Shown piece by piece: positions 22,571-32,100 of a DNA stretch of 34,165 nt. Within the stretch, counting starts at the first letter, position 1. Every line of letters begins with the position of its first letter. Both the position numbers and the translations under genes were made by a program. Origin of the DNA: Acidimicrobiales bacterium (lineage in GTDB: Bacteria; Actinomycetota; Acidimicrobiia; Acidimicrobiales; Iamiaceae); contig JAAYBP010000192.1 of NCBI GenBank assembly GCA_012730075.1, positions 1 to 34,165 of the forward strand, read 5' to 3'. Under the pieces are notes generated by a model that was not told the origin of the DNA, did not search any database, and was given only the letters and a program-made list of their open reading frames with translations.

Positions 22571-24804
22571 CGGGCCGCTCCCTCGTCGGGCGTGGTCTGG
22601 CGCAGCACGAGGACCGGCACGAACACGATGAGCATCGTCGCGGGCACCGCGATCGACGAGTCGTTCACGACCAGCCCGAGGCCGGCGAGCACCGCGGCGC
22701 CCACCGCCAGCGCGGTGGCGAAGCGGTCGCGCGACCACCGGGTCGCACGGGGACCGATCCAACCCCGCGCGTGGGCGACGGCGTGGATGCCGGCGACGGC
22801 GATCGCCCCGAGCGCGATCACCCAGATCGCCGACTGGCTGCTGCCGAAGCTCGCCTGGAGGCGTCGCACGAACGTGTCGCGCACGGCGTCGAAGCGGCCG
22901 TGGACCAGGTGCTCGCCCAGGCGGGCCAGGTGGGTCTGGCTGCTCGCGGGGCGCGACGCGTCGAGCAGGCCGAAGACCGCGACGGCGACGAGCGCGGCCG
23001 CCGCGAACGCCACGACGTGGCGGCCGCTCGGCCGACGGCCACCGAGGAGCATGGCGGTGACCGCGAAGGCGGGCACCATCGAGGCCACCCCGCCGACGTC
23101 CGCGCCGAGCATCGGCAGGCCGTCGAGCAGCACGACCGCGGCCAGCAACCCGATCGCGCCGGGCAGCGCCCGCTCCCCGTAACGGTCGACGAGCGAGACC
23201 GCGAGGGCGAGGCCGGCCGCGCTGAACAGGGCGAAGGCGAGGTTCCCGAGACCGGCGAACCGGCCCGCGACGGCGGTCGAATAGCCGAAGACCGTGTTGA
23301 CCTGGAGGTGGGCGCCGAGGACCAGGTCGATGCCGATGACGGTGACGACTACGCCGAGTCCGAACAGGACCCCGACCCCGGGCCGACGGTGGTCGAGGAA
23401 CCCACCCACCACGCCGACCACCACCGCGGTGGTGACGACGACCGACACGTAGGCGACCGCGCTGTCGACGGTGGCCGGGAAGAGGGCGGTCAGGAACGTC
23501 CCCGGGACGATGCCCAGGGCGCCGATCGCGACCGCCCGCAGCACCGAGGCCCCGCCCCGGGGCAGACGGTCGCGCTGGACGACGGCGAGCACGAGCAGGG
23601 CGAGGAAGGCGATGATCACCTGCACCACGGTCGGCAGGCGCTCGTCGCGCGCCCTCGCCGCCTCCCCCTGGTCGATCAGGGTCGTCACCCGGTTCCCCTC
23701 GGCGCCGGCGACGTCGAAGGAGCGCCCCTCCATCGCCGTCGGCGGCTCGACTCCCATCAGGGTCAGGATCGACGGTGCGACGTCGGCCAGGTGGACGTAA
23801 CCGTCGCGGCGGGTGGTCGCCGAGCGAAGCAGCCCACCGTCGACGGACGGCGCCCGCAGCACCGCCATGCCCGCGCCCGAACGGGCGACCGGCGACAGGA
23901 CGAGCACCGCGTCCGACGCGGGGTCGACGTGGTCGAGCAGGTCGCCCAGGAGGCCGTCCGCGTCGCGCAGCGCCTGCTCGCGCAGGGCCCGCGCCTGGTC
24001 GGGGGTGGAGCGGCGGGCGTAGCCGGCCGCCCGGCTGAGATCGGACGCCTCGACCACCACCACCGCGGGACCCTCGACGTCCCACACCGATTCGAACGTG
24101 GCCAGGACCACCTCCGGGCTGAACCGACGGCCGAAGGGCGCGTCGGGATCCTCGAGCAGCAACCCCCGGCCCACGTCTCCGTGCGGGACGATGCCGTCGG
24201 TGCCCATGAGGAAGGTCGCCGCGCTGCGGGAGTAGGCGCCGTCGGGCGGCGGTTCGTCACTGGCGAAGCCCTCGGCCGCGTCGGCGTTGGCGATCACCGC
24301 CCGTTCGACACCGGCGCCGTCGAGCAGGTCGCCCAGCGTGCCCGGCACCCCGCCGTACGGAGAACGGGAGTTGACGTCGAGCGCCGCCCCCACCGGCAGA
24401 TAGGCGATGCCCTCCGGCGCGCGCCCGAGACGGCGCATGAGGATGTCGGCGGCCGGCACCCCACCGTGGAGCTCGTCGGGGTTCAGGGCGATCCCGGTGT
24501 CGACGCCCGCGTCCACGGAGCGGGTCCCCGCGCCGAGGGTGAGGTAGGCCGCCGGCGTGGACGCCGGGCCCCGACCGATCTGGGTGCTCATGACCCCGAC
24601 CGCCGCCTCGCGGACCAGGTTCTCGGTGTGGGGCAGGTGTGCCGACCGCATCTCGGACCAGGTCACGCCGGGCAGGGTGACCACGAGGATGCGACGGATG
24701 GGGCCGACGTCCTCGATCGGTTCGACGGTGCCGGCGGGCGCGGGGGCGAGAACGACCGCGAGGGTCAGCGCGAGGACCGCCGACAACGGACGTCGCACCT
24801 TCAC
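22567..24804 (-). CDS. Polytopic membrane protein with an N-terminal alkaline-phosphatase-superfamily-like domain (paralog 2)
   Basis: VKVRRPLSAVLALTLAVVLAPAPAG signal, LVVTLPGVTWSEMRSAHLPHTENLV, TPAAYLTLGAGTRS, VHLADVAPSILTLMGVEPPTAMEGRSF; shares many motifs with the protein at 19455-21725. Confidence 0.72.
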
Positions 24805-26426
24805 GGCAGCAGGGCCTCGGCGTCGTCGGGGACCATCGCGTGGTCCCCGGTGCCGCCCGCGTCGCGGACCGTCAACCGGCCGCGCAGGCCGGTGGCGCGG
24901 GTGGCCGCGAGCAGCGCCAGCGCGCCGACGGCCGCCAGTCCCGCCGTCACGACCAGGTCCGCGACCGGTCCCTCGCGACCCGCGAGCAGCCGGTCGCCCG
25001 CCCACCAGAGCGCGAGGCCCCCGACGACCGAGGCCGCGACCATGGCACCGACGATGGCCGGGTACACCGATCCGCCGGCGCGGCGGCCGAGGCCGACCAG
25101 CAGCACCACCATCCCGACGGCGTAGGCGAGCGAGTGGGCCAGGCCGAGCGCGCCGATGCGCGCCGCCCCGTCGGTGAACGGCGTGGCCACGGCCATCGCC
25201 ACCAGGCCGACCACCGCGACCGCGATCGACGCCAGGCCGGGGGTGCGGCTGTCGCCGAGCGCGTAGTAGGCCCGGGCGAGCATGAGGAACGCGCTGTAGG
25301 GCAGGAGGCCGACGCCGAGGCTCGCCAGCGCGGCCGCGAGCAGCCGGGCTCCGGTGTCGGTCTCGCCGACGACCTCGGCGACGATGCGCATCGACGGGGC
25401 GGCGAACGCGGTCAACACCACCGCGACCGGAAGCACGGTCAGGGCCATCCGCTCGATCGCCCAGCGCACCGACCCCCGGTACCGGTCGAGGCCGTCGCGG
25501 GCCTCGGTGACCAGCTCCGGAAGGATCGCGGTGTGGATCGGCTGGGCGAGGATCCCGTAGGGGGCGAGGAAGAACACCCACGCCGTCTGGTACGCCACCA
25601 CCCCGCCCGGCACCCCACCGCCGAACACGATCGCCCCACCGAGGATGGCGCCGGCGGAGGTGTGGAGCACCACGCCCCACCCCGCCTGGCGGGCGACCCG
25701 ACCCACGCGGGGGTCGCGGCCCGGCCAGCGGGGGCGCAGGCGGAAGCCGGTGGTGCGGCACGCGACGAGGAGGATCCCGACGAACGCGACCACGCCGCCG
25801 GTGCCCGCCACGACGAGGAGCACCCGCTCGGTCACGCCGAGGTCGAGGCCCGGGTCCGACCCGGCGACCGCCGCGAAGGCGACGAGGGCGGCCACCATCA
25901 CGATCGTGTTCCCGATCGGAGCCGCCGCGGTCGGCAGGAAGCGCCGCTTGGCGTACAGGACGCCGGTCGCGACCGTGCCCGCGGCGTACAGCACGACCTG
26001 CGGCACGAAGAACCGGAGCAGGAACGTAACCAGCTCGCGCTGGTCCGCGGCATGCTCGGCGTCGACGCCGAGGGTCAGCAGGCGGGCCAGCCACGGTGCG
26101 GCGACGACGCCGACCAGGCTGATGGCTCCCAACCCCGCCAGGGCGAGGCCCAGCACCCCGCCGGCGACCTCCTCGGCTCCCCGCTCGTCGCCGGCGTCGA
26201 GGAGGTCGACGAAGGCGGGCACGAGCACCGCCGACAACGCTCCCGCGGCGAGCAGCTCGAACAGGACGTTCGACAGGGAGTTCGCCGACTGGAAGGCGTT
26301 GCCCAGGTACCCGATGCCCAGCACCGAGGCCACCACGAGGACGCGGACGAAGCCCACGACCCGGGAGATCGCGGTGATCACGCCCATGCCCGCGGCGGCG
26401 CGGACGGTGCCGGGGGCGTCGCTCAA
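24801..26426 (-). CDS. MurJ/MviN-family lipid II flippase-like protein
   Basis: MGVITAISRVVGFVRVLVVASVLGIG, NVLFELLAAGALSAVLVPAFV, and many TM segments over 541 aa. Confidence 0.9.
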   Translation of the reverse strand: MSDAPGTVRAAAGMGVITAISRVVGFVRVLVVASVLGIGYLGNAFQSANSLSNVLFELLAAGALSAVLVPAFVDLLDAGDERGAEEVAGGVLGLALAGLGAISLVGVVAAPWLARLLTLGVDAEHAADQRELVTFLLRFFVPQVVLYAAGTVATGVLYAKRRFLPTAAAPIGNTIVMVAALVAFAAVAGSDPGLDLGVTERVLLVVAGTGGVVAFVGILLVACRTTGFRLRPRWPGRDPRVGRVARQAGWGVVLHTSAGAILGGAIVFGGGVPGGVVAYQTAWVFFLAPYGILAQPIHTAILPELVTEARDGLDRYRGSVRWAIERMALTVLPVAVVLTAFAAPSMRIVAEVVGETDTGARLLAAALASLGVGLLPYSAFLMLARAYYALGDSRTPGLASIAVAVVGLVAMAVATPFTDGAARIGALGLAHSLAYAVGMVVLLVGLGRRAGGSVYPAIVGAMVAASVVGGLALWWAGDRLLAGREGPVADLVVTAGLAAVGALALLAATRATGLRGRLTVRDAGGTGDHAMVPDDAEALLP

Positions 26427-27571
26427 CTGCCGGCCGGCAGCAGCGCCGACGCGCCCTCGTCCTCCCCGTAGTGCCCGGCGGCGCCGGAACCGGAGGCGAG
26501 GAGGAGGACGGTCGCGGCCTGCCCGGGGAACGTGTCGACGTTGTCGACGGTGGCGTAGGTGACGGAGAGCTCGGCGTCGCCCCGGACGCGCTCGACGATC
26601 GTCGGTGCCGGATCCTCGACGTCGGCGGGGACCGTCGGGCTGACGACGACGACCGGCGCGGTGATGTCGTCGGGGTCGTCGTGGTTGAGCACGCCGAGCA
26701 GCAGGGCGTCGTCGTCGGCGGAGAGGGTGGGACCTCCGGCGAACACGTAGGCGTAGCCCGGCACCTCGAGGATGGGGTCACCCTCGCGCCCGTCGGCCGG
26801 GTCGAGCTCGAGGTAGCCGGCGTCGAGCAGGGCGGACACGATCTCGGGCTGGGTCCCGTCGGGCGACTCGATCGCGTCGACGGCGTCGGTCTCGGCCTCC
26901 GAACCGGCGTCGTCGCCGGTGCCGGCCTGCCCACCGGTGTCGTCGTCACCGGCGCCGGTCTGGTCGCCGGGATCGCCGGTCTGGTCGCCCGCGCCGGTGT
27001 CGCCGCCCTCACCCGTCTCGCCGCCCTCACCCGTCTGGTCGTCCTCGTCCTCCGGCTCGTCGGGCTCCAGCCCGGCGGCCACCAGGGCCGCGTGGAGGCG
27101 GGAGTGCACCTCGGCGCGAACGCCGGTGGGGCTGGCGTCGGTGAGCTCCAGCCGCTCGACGAGGCCCTCGTCGATGTCGTCGGCGAACGTCATCCGCGAG
27201 CCGACGGTCAGGACCCCCCGCAGGTCGGCCTCGGCTCCGGCGAGGGCCACGGTCAGGTCGTCGATCGTCGCCTGGTCGACGCCGGGTGCGGTCACGACCA
27301 GCACCGGACGCCCGTCGAGGCGGCCGTCGTACAGGGGCGCGCTGCCGAGGGCGGTCAGGTCCTCGTCGCGGCGTCGGGCGGCGTCGAGGTCGTCGGACAG
27401 CCGTTCGTTCTCGGCGTCGGTGGCCGCGATCCGCTCCTCGGCGGATCGGATGTTCCGGTCGAGGAGGTCGACGGTGTAACGGTCGAGGAAGGTGCCACCG
27501 AGCAGCGTGCCGATGCCGAGCGCGAGGAACACGGCGGTGATCGAGACGATGTGGTACCGGATGTTGATCAT
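26423..27571 (-). CDS. MctB/SteB-like (DUF3186, 'copper transporter') protein with acidic Gly/Asp/Thr-rich insertion
   Basis: MINIRYHIVSITAVFLALGIGTLLGGTFLDR N-terminus typical of the family, followed by coiled coil; position next to the steA-like gene. Confidence 0.83.
   Translation of the reverse strand: MINIRYHIVSITAVFLALGIGTLLGGTFLDRYTVDLLDRNIRSAEERIAATDAENERLSDDLDAARRRDEDLTALGSAPLYDGRLDGRPVLVVTAPGVDQATIDDLTVALAGAEADLRGVLTVGSRMTFADDIDEGLVERLELTDASPTGVRAEVHSRLHAALVAAGLEPDEPEDEDDQTGEGGETGEGGDTGAGDQTGDPGDQTGAGDDDTGGQAGTGDDAGSEAETDAVDAIESPDGTQPEIVSALLDAGYLELDPADGREGDPILEVPGYAYVFAGGPTLSADDDALLLGVLNHDDPDDITAPVVVVSPTVPADVEDPAPTIVERVRGDAELSVTYATVDNVDTFPGQAATVLLLASGSGAAGHYGEDEGASALLPAGS
27001..27036. 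repeat. Two perfect tandem copies of cgccgccctcacccgtct inside the MctB-like gene
   Basis: Direct reading; encodes TGEGGE/TGEGGD on the minus strand. Confidence 0.9.
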
Positions 27572-27599
27572 CGGGGCGGGGCACCTCGGGCCCGGTCGA

Positions 27600-28763
27600 T
27601 CATCGCAGGGTGAGGAGCATCCCCCGCACGACCGTGCGGATGGGTTCGCTGATGATGGCGATGATCACCATGGTGATGATGGCCGCCATCACCAGCGGCA
27701 GGAGGTCGCGGGTGCGCACCTTCGTCGTGTAGAGCCGGTTGACCCCCTTGGCGTCGACCAGCTTCGGCCCGACCTTCAACCGGACGAGGAACGTCGACGC
27801 CATGCCGGGTCGTCCCTTGTCGAGGAAGTCGACCATCGACGAGTGGGTGCCGACCGCGACGATCAGGTCGGCGCCCCGCTCGAAGGCCACCAGCATGGCG
27901 ATGTCCTCCGACGTGCCGGCCGACGCGAAGACGACGTGGGGCAGCCCCATCTCCTCGAGGATCTCGGCTCCCGGCGCCCGGCCGTCGGCGTAGCCGTGCA
28001 CCACCAGGGCGGCCCCGCTGCGCAGTGCGTCCGGACTGACGGAGTCCATGTCTCCGATGATCACGTCGGGCTTCATGCCCATCTCGAGGAACGCGTCGGC
28101 GCCGCCGTCGACGCCGACCAGCAGCGGCTTCTGCTCCTGCAGGTAACCGCTCTGGCGCAGCAGGCGGAGGTCCTTCTTGTAGTCGACGCCGCGGACGACG
28201 ATCAGCACCTGGCGACCCTCGAAGTCGACGGGGATGTCCGGGATGTCGGGATCGTCGACGAGGAGGTGACCCTCCTTCTGGATGTAGTTGAGGGTGTTCT
28301 CGGCGAAGCGCTGGAGCTCGTCGCCCATGTTGCTCCGAGCCTTCTCCAGCACGACGCCGAACGAGGCGAAGTCCTGGCGCCGGCCGGCGGCGACGACGTC
28401 GCCGTCGAGCACCACCTCGTCGCCCTCGATCCAGACCGTGGCTCCGTCCTCGATGGCCGCCATCACGTCGGAACCGACCTCGTCGACGACCGCGACACCC
28501 GCCGCGGCGAGCAGCAGCGGACCGGCGTTCGGGTACCGACCGGAGATGCACGGCGCCGCGTTGACCACCGCGACGACGCCCGCGGCGATCAGGCTCTCGG
28601 TCGCCACGGTGTCGAGGTCGACGTGGTCGATGACGGCGATCTCTCCCGGCACCAGCCGCTTGGCCAGGTCCTTGGTGCGGGTGCCGACCCGGGCGATGCC
28701 GACGACCGGGGTCGCGTCGGGGCGCGGGCGCTCGGTCTCGATCTCGGTTGGCTCGTCGACCAT
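27600..28763 (-). CDS. SteA-like protein (thiamin-pyrophosphokinase-like fold plus C-terminal TM)
   Basis: NAAPCISGRYPNAGPLLLAAAGV, VGVDGGADAFLEMGMKPDVIIGDMDSVS, and a single hydrophobic segment at the C-terminus; synteny with recN and mctB. Confidence 0.85.
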   Translation of the reverse strand: MVDEPTEIETERPRPDATPVVGIARVGTRTKDLAKRLVPGEIAVIDHVDLDTVATESLIAAGVVAVVNAAPCISGRYPNAGPLLLAAAGVAVVDEVGSDVMAAIEDGATVWIEGDEVVLDGDVVAAGRRQDFASFGVVLEKARSNMGDELQRFAENTLNYIQKEGHLLVDDPDIPDIPVDFEGRQVLIVVRGVDYKKDLRLLRQSGYLQEQKPLLVGVDGGADAFLEMGMKPDVIIGDMDSVSPDALRSGAALVVHGYADGRAPGAEILEEMGLPHVVFASAGTSEDIAMLVAFERGADLIVAVGTHSSMVDFLDKGRPGMASTFLVRLKVGPKLVDAKGVNRLYTTKVRTRDLLPLVMAAIITMVIIAIISEPIRTVVRGMLLTLR

Positions 28764-28824
28764 CAACGGCTCCGCTCGGTCGGCGGGCGTGGGGGTCTCC
28801 GCCGGAGGCGCGCGCGAGCGTACG

Positions 28825-30441
28825 TCATCGGAGGCGCCCGACCTCCGCGGCCGCCGTGGCGAGCAGCTCGGCCGCCGCCTCCCGGACCCGCTCGCTATCG
28901 GGCGTCCCCGAGAGCATCCGCGAGAGCTCGACGACCCGGTCATCGCCCTCGACGAGACCCACGCCCGACCTCGCCGCGCCGTCCGCGATCGACTTCGACA
29001 CGCCGATCTGGGCATCGGCGAACGCCGCGACCTGGGCCAGGTGGGTCACGACGAGGACCTGCCGCTCTCGGCCGAGCGCGGCGAGGGCGCGACCGACCGC
29101 GATCGCCGCCTCACCGCCGATGCCGGCGTCGACCTCGTCGAACACCAGGCACGGCTGATCGGCGGTGAGCACCAGGCGTAGGGCGAGGCCGGTCCGCGCC
29201 AGCTCGCCCCCCGACGCCGCCCGGGCGACCGGGCGCGGGGATGCCCCGGGGCCGGACGCGAGGAGCATGGCCACGTCGTCGCCCGGGTCGTCGTCGCCGA
29301 CATCGATCTCGATCCTCGCGCCGGCCAGGGCCAGCTCCTGGAGGTGGCCGGTGACCCGCTTCGCCAAGCCGGGGGCCGCCCGACGCCGGGCCCGGGCCAC
29401 CGCGGCCGCCGCCGCCTCCACCTTCGCCACCGCCGCCGCTCGGTCGCGCTGGAGCTCAGCGGCGCGCTCGTCGTGTCGCTCCAGCTCGTCGCGACGCCGC
29501 CGCGCCTCCCGGCCGAACGCGATCACGTCGGCGAGGGTTCCGGTCGCGCCGGGTGCCGCGGTGCCGTACTTGCGGACCAGGTCGAGCAGCGCCTGGCGGC
29601 GGGCCCGGACCTCCTCCAGGCGCGCCGGATCGTCGACCACCGCCTCGGCGAGCGCGCGCAGCTCGACGGTCACGTCGTCGAGGTCGGCGAGGATGCCGGC
29701 CAGGCGGGCCTCCGCATCACGGAACGGTTGGCGGTCACGCAACTCGGCGACCGCGGCGGCGACGCCGTCGCGGGCACCGCCGTCATCGGTCAGGCCGGTC
29801 AGAGCCGCCGCCGCGGCGCGCCGATGTTCCTCCGCCCCGGCGAGGCCGTCCTCCTCGACCTCCAGCCGGGCGAGCTCGTCGGGGTCGTCGAGCGCGGCCG
29901 CCTCGATCTCGTCGGCCTGGTATCCCAGCAGATCGATCTCCCGGGCGCGGGCGCCGGGATCGCCGCCGAGGCCGGCGATCGCCTCGTCGATGTCGGCGAC
30001 CCGTACCCGCGCCGCCTCGAGCGGGCCGAGGTCGACGCCGGCGGCGCGGTCGAGCGCGTCCCGCTGGGCGGCCGTGGTGAGCAACGCCTGGTGGGCGTGC
30101 TGGCCGTGCAGGTCGACCAGCGCCCGACCCCGTTCGGACAGGGCGGCGGCGGTGACCATCCGACCGTCGACGTAGGCGCGTGAACGACCGTCGCGTGGAA
30201 CCACCCGGGTCAGCACGACCTCGTCCCCGTCGGCCAGGAACCGCCCCTCGACCACCGCCTCGGGTGCACCCTCGCGGACCAGGTCGGGCTCGGCCCGACC
30301 GCCGAGGAGCAGGCCGATCGCCTCGACGAGCATCGTCTTGCCCGCGCCCGTCTCGCCCGTGAGTGCGGTCATGCCCGGCCCGAGCACCAGCCGGGCCCGG
30401 TCGATGACGCCGAGGTCGGTGACGGCCAACTCCACCAGCAT
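28825..30441 (-). CDS. recN: DNA repair protein RecN
   Basis: TGETGAGKTMLVEAIGLLLGGRAEPDLVREG Walker A, ASGGELARTGLALRLVL signature, LVFDEVDAGIGGEAA Walker B. Confidence 0.95.
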   Translation of the reverse strand: MLVELAVTDLGVIDRARLVLGPGMTALTGETGAGKTMLVEAIGLLLGGRAEPDLVREGAPEAVVEGRFLADGDEVVLTRVVPRDGRSRAYVDGRMVTAAALSERGRALVDLHGQHAHQALLTTAAQRDALDRAAGVDLGPLEAARVRVADIDEAIAGLGGDPGARAREIDLLGYQADEIEAAALDDPDELARLEVEEDGLAGAEEHRRAAAAALTGLTDDGGARDGVAAAVAELRDRQPFRDAEARLAGILADLDDVTVELRALAEAVVDDPARLEEVRARRQALLDLVRKYGTAAPGATGTLADVIAFGREARRRRDELERHDERAAELQRDRAAAVAKVEAAAAAVARARRRAAPGLAKRVTGHLQELALAGARIEIDVGDDDPGDDVAMLLASGPGASPRPVARAASGGELARTGLALRLVLTADQPCLVFDEVDAGIGGEAAIAVGRALAALGRERQVLVVTHLAQVAAFADAQIGVSKSIADGAARSGVGLVEGDDRVVELSRMLSGTPDSERVREAAAELLATAAAEVGRLR

Positions 30442-30457
30442 CAGCGCGCTCCCCCGC

Positions 30458-31288
30458 TCACCGGTCCTCCAGCCCGAACTTCGCCTTGAGGACGGCGTGG
30501 AAGTTGAGGTCGCCGAAGGTGAGGAGCCGGCCCGGCACCGGGGAGGCGGTGGCGATCACCGCGTCGTCGACACCGATCTCGCCCAGGCTGCGGCCGTCGA
30601 TCGCGACGGTCGCGGGGCGATCGCCCCGGACGACGAGGCGCACCTCGGTGTCGGGGCTGAGGACGAGCGAGCGGTCGAACAGGCTGTGCGGCGACACCGG
30701 CGCCAGCAGGAGCGCCCGGTGGGACGGGTCGACGATCGGTCCGCGGGCCGAGAGGGCGTAGGCGGTCGAGCCGGTCGGGGTGGCGACGATCATCCCGTCG
30801 GCCGCGTAGGTGTGGAACGGCTCACCGTCGAGGATCACCGCCAGGTTGACCATCCGGCCGATGGGGGTCTTCTCGACGACGACCTCGTTGAGGCCCAGGT
30901 AGGACCCGTCGACCAGGGGCTCAGGTCGGTCGGTGCCCTCGGCGGCGGACTCGGCCCGCTCGACGCGCACCGACAGGAGCATCCGCTCGACGACCCTGGC
31001 CTCACCCGCCTCCCACCGGTCGAGCGCGCGGGGCCAGTGGTCGCGGTCGACCTCGGTCAGATAGCCGAGGTGGCCGACGTTGACGCCGAGGACGGCGACA
31101 CCGTGCCGAGCGGCCTCGTCGACCGCCCGCAGCATGGTGCCATCGCCGCCGACCGCCACCACCAGGTCGGCCCCTTCGACCGAGTCGGCGAGGGCGTGGC
31201 CCCGCTCCGCCAGCCGCTCGGCGATCGCGCCCGCGATCTCGTCGGCGGCGCCACGGTCGGGGTGTGGTCGCAGGGCGACGGTGCTCAC
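30458..31288 (-). CDS. NAD kinase
   Basis: VAVGGDGTMLRAVDEAARHGVAVLGVNVGHLGYLTEV, NEVVVEK, DGMIVATPTGSTAYALSARGPIVDP. Confidence 0.95.
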   Translation of the reverse strand: MSTVALRPHPDRGAADEIAGAIAERLAERGHALADSVEGADLVVAVGGDGTMLRAVDEAARHGVAVLGVNVGHLGYLTEVDRDHWPRALDRWEAGEARVVERMLLSVRVERAESAAEGTDRPEPLVDGSYLGLNEVVVEKTPIGRMVNLAVILDGEPFHTYAADGMIVATPTGSTAYALSARGPIVDPSHRALLLAPVSPHSLFDRSLVLSPDTEVRLVVRGDRPATVAIDGRSLGEIGVDDAVIATASPVPGRLLTFGDLNFHAVLKAKFGLEDR

Positions 31289-31299
31289 GGTGGCCGCCC

Positions 31300-32100
31300 T
31301 CAGTCGGCGCCGTCGACCCGGACGAGGGTGTCGAGGTCGATCGGGGCGGACGCGACGGCGGGGACGCGCGCGTGGAGCAGGAACTCGACGTTGCCCGAGG
31401 CGCCTCGGAGGGGGGAGACCATGGCCCCCATGATCGCGGCTCCGACGGCCTCGAGGGCGGACGCGACCCGAGCGACCGCGTCGCGCCGGGAATCGGGATC
31501 GTGGACGACGCCCCGCCCGGCGTCGACCACCGCTCGCGGCGCCTCGAACTGCGGCTTCACCAGCACGATCCAGTCGGCCGCGGCGGCCGACAGGTGCGCC
31601 ACGCTCGGGAGGATCGACGTGAGCGACACGAAGCTGACGTCGACGGTGATCAGATCGGGGGCGGGCGCGATGACGGCCGCGTCGAGACGGCGGACGTCGG
31701 TGCGCTCGAGGGTCGTCACCCGCGGGTCGGTGGCCAGGCGGCGGTGGAGCTGGTGACGTCCGACGTCGACCGAGACGACGTGCGCGACGCCGGCCTGGAG
31801 CAGGCAGTCGGTGAACCCGCCGGTCGACGCGCCGACGTCGAGGGCACGGCGGCCGTCGACGTCGACGGCGAAGCGGTCGAGGGCGCCGCGCAGCTTCTCG
31901 CCGCCGCGACCGACGTAGCGGCCCGGGGGCGGTCGGAGCTGGACCGCCTCACCCGGGTCGACCAGGCGCGCCGGGTTGAGTGCGGGCGCGCCGCCTACGA
32001 GTACGCGCCCCGCGGCGATGGCGCGGGCCGCGTCATCGGGGTCGTCGAAGAGCCGACGCCGCAGCAGCTCGGCGTCGAGCCGGCGCCGGGCCGTGGTCAG
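31300..32100 (-). CDS. tlyA: TlyA family rRNA methyltransferase/hemolysin, apparent CTG start at 32100
   Basis: Manual translation from CTG 32100: (L/M)TTARRRLDAELLRRRLFDDPDDAARAIAAGRVLVGGAPALNPARLVDPGEAVQLRPPPGRYVGRGGEKLRGALDRFAVDVDGRRALDVGASTGGFTDCLLQAGVAHVVSVDVGRHQLHRRLATDPRVTTLERTD... The ORF track lists only 31300-31719. Confidence 0.88.
   Translation of the reverse strand: MTTARRRLDAELLRRRLFDDPDDAARAIAAGRVLVGGAPALNPARLVDPGEAVQLRPPPGRYVGRGGEKLRGALDRFAVDVDGRRALDVGASTGGFTDCLLQAGVAHVVSVDVGRHQLHRRLATDPRVTTLERTDVRRLDAAVIAPAPDLITVDVSFVSLTSILPSVAHLSAAAADWIVLVKPQFEAPRAVVDAGRGVVHDPDSRRDAVARVASALEAVGAAIMGAMVSPLRGASGNVEFLLHARVPAVASAPIDLDTLVRVDGAD

Noticed and set aside
22771-25125. 784-aa plus-strand ORF antisense to the AP-like/MurJ-like genes
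   Set aside because: Asp/Gly/His/Arg-biased composition typical of antisense frames in high-GC DNA; no recognisable motifs.
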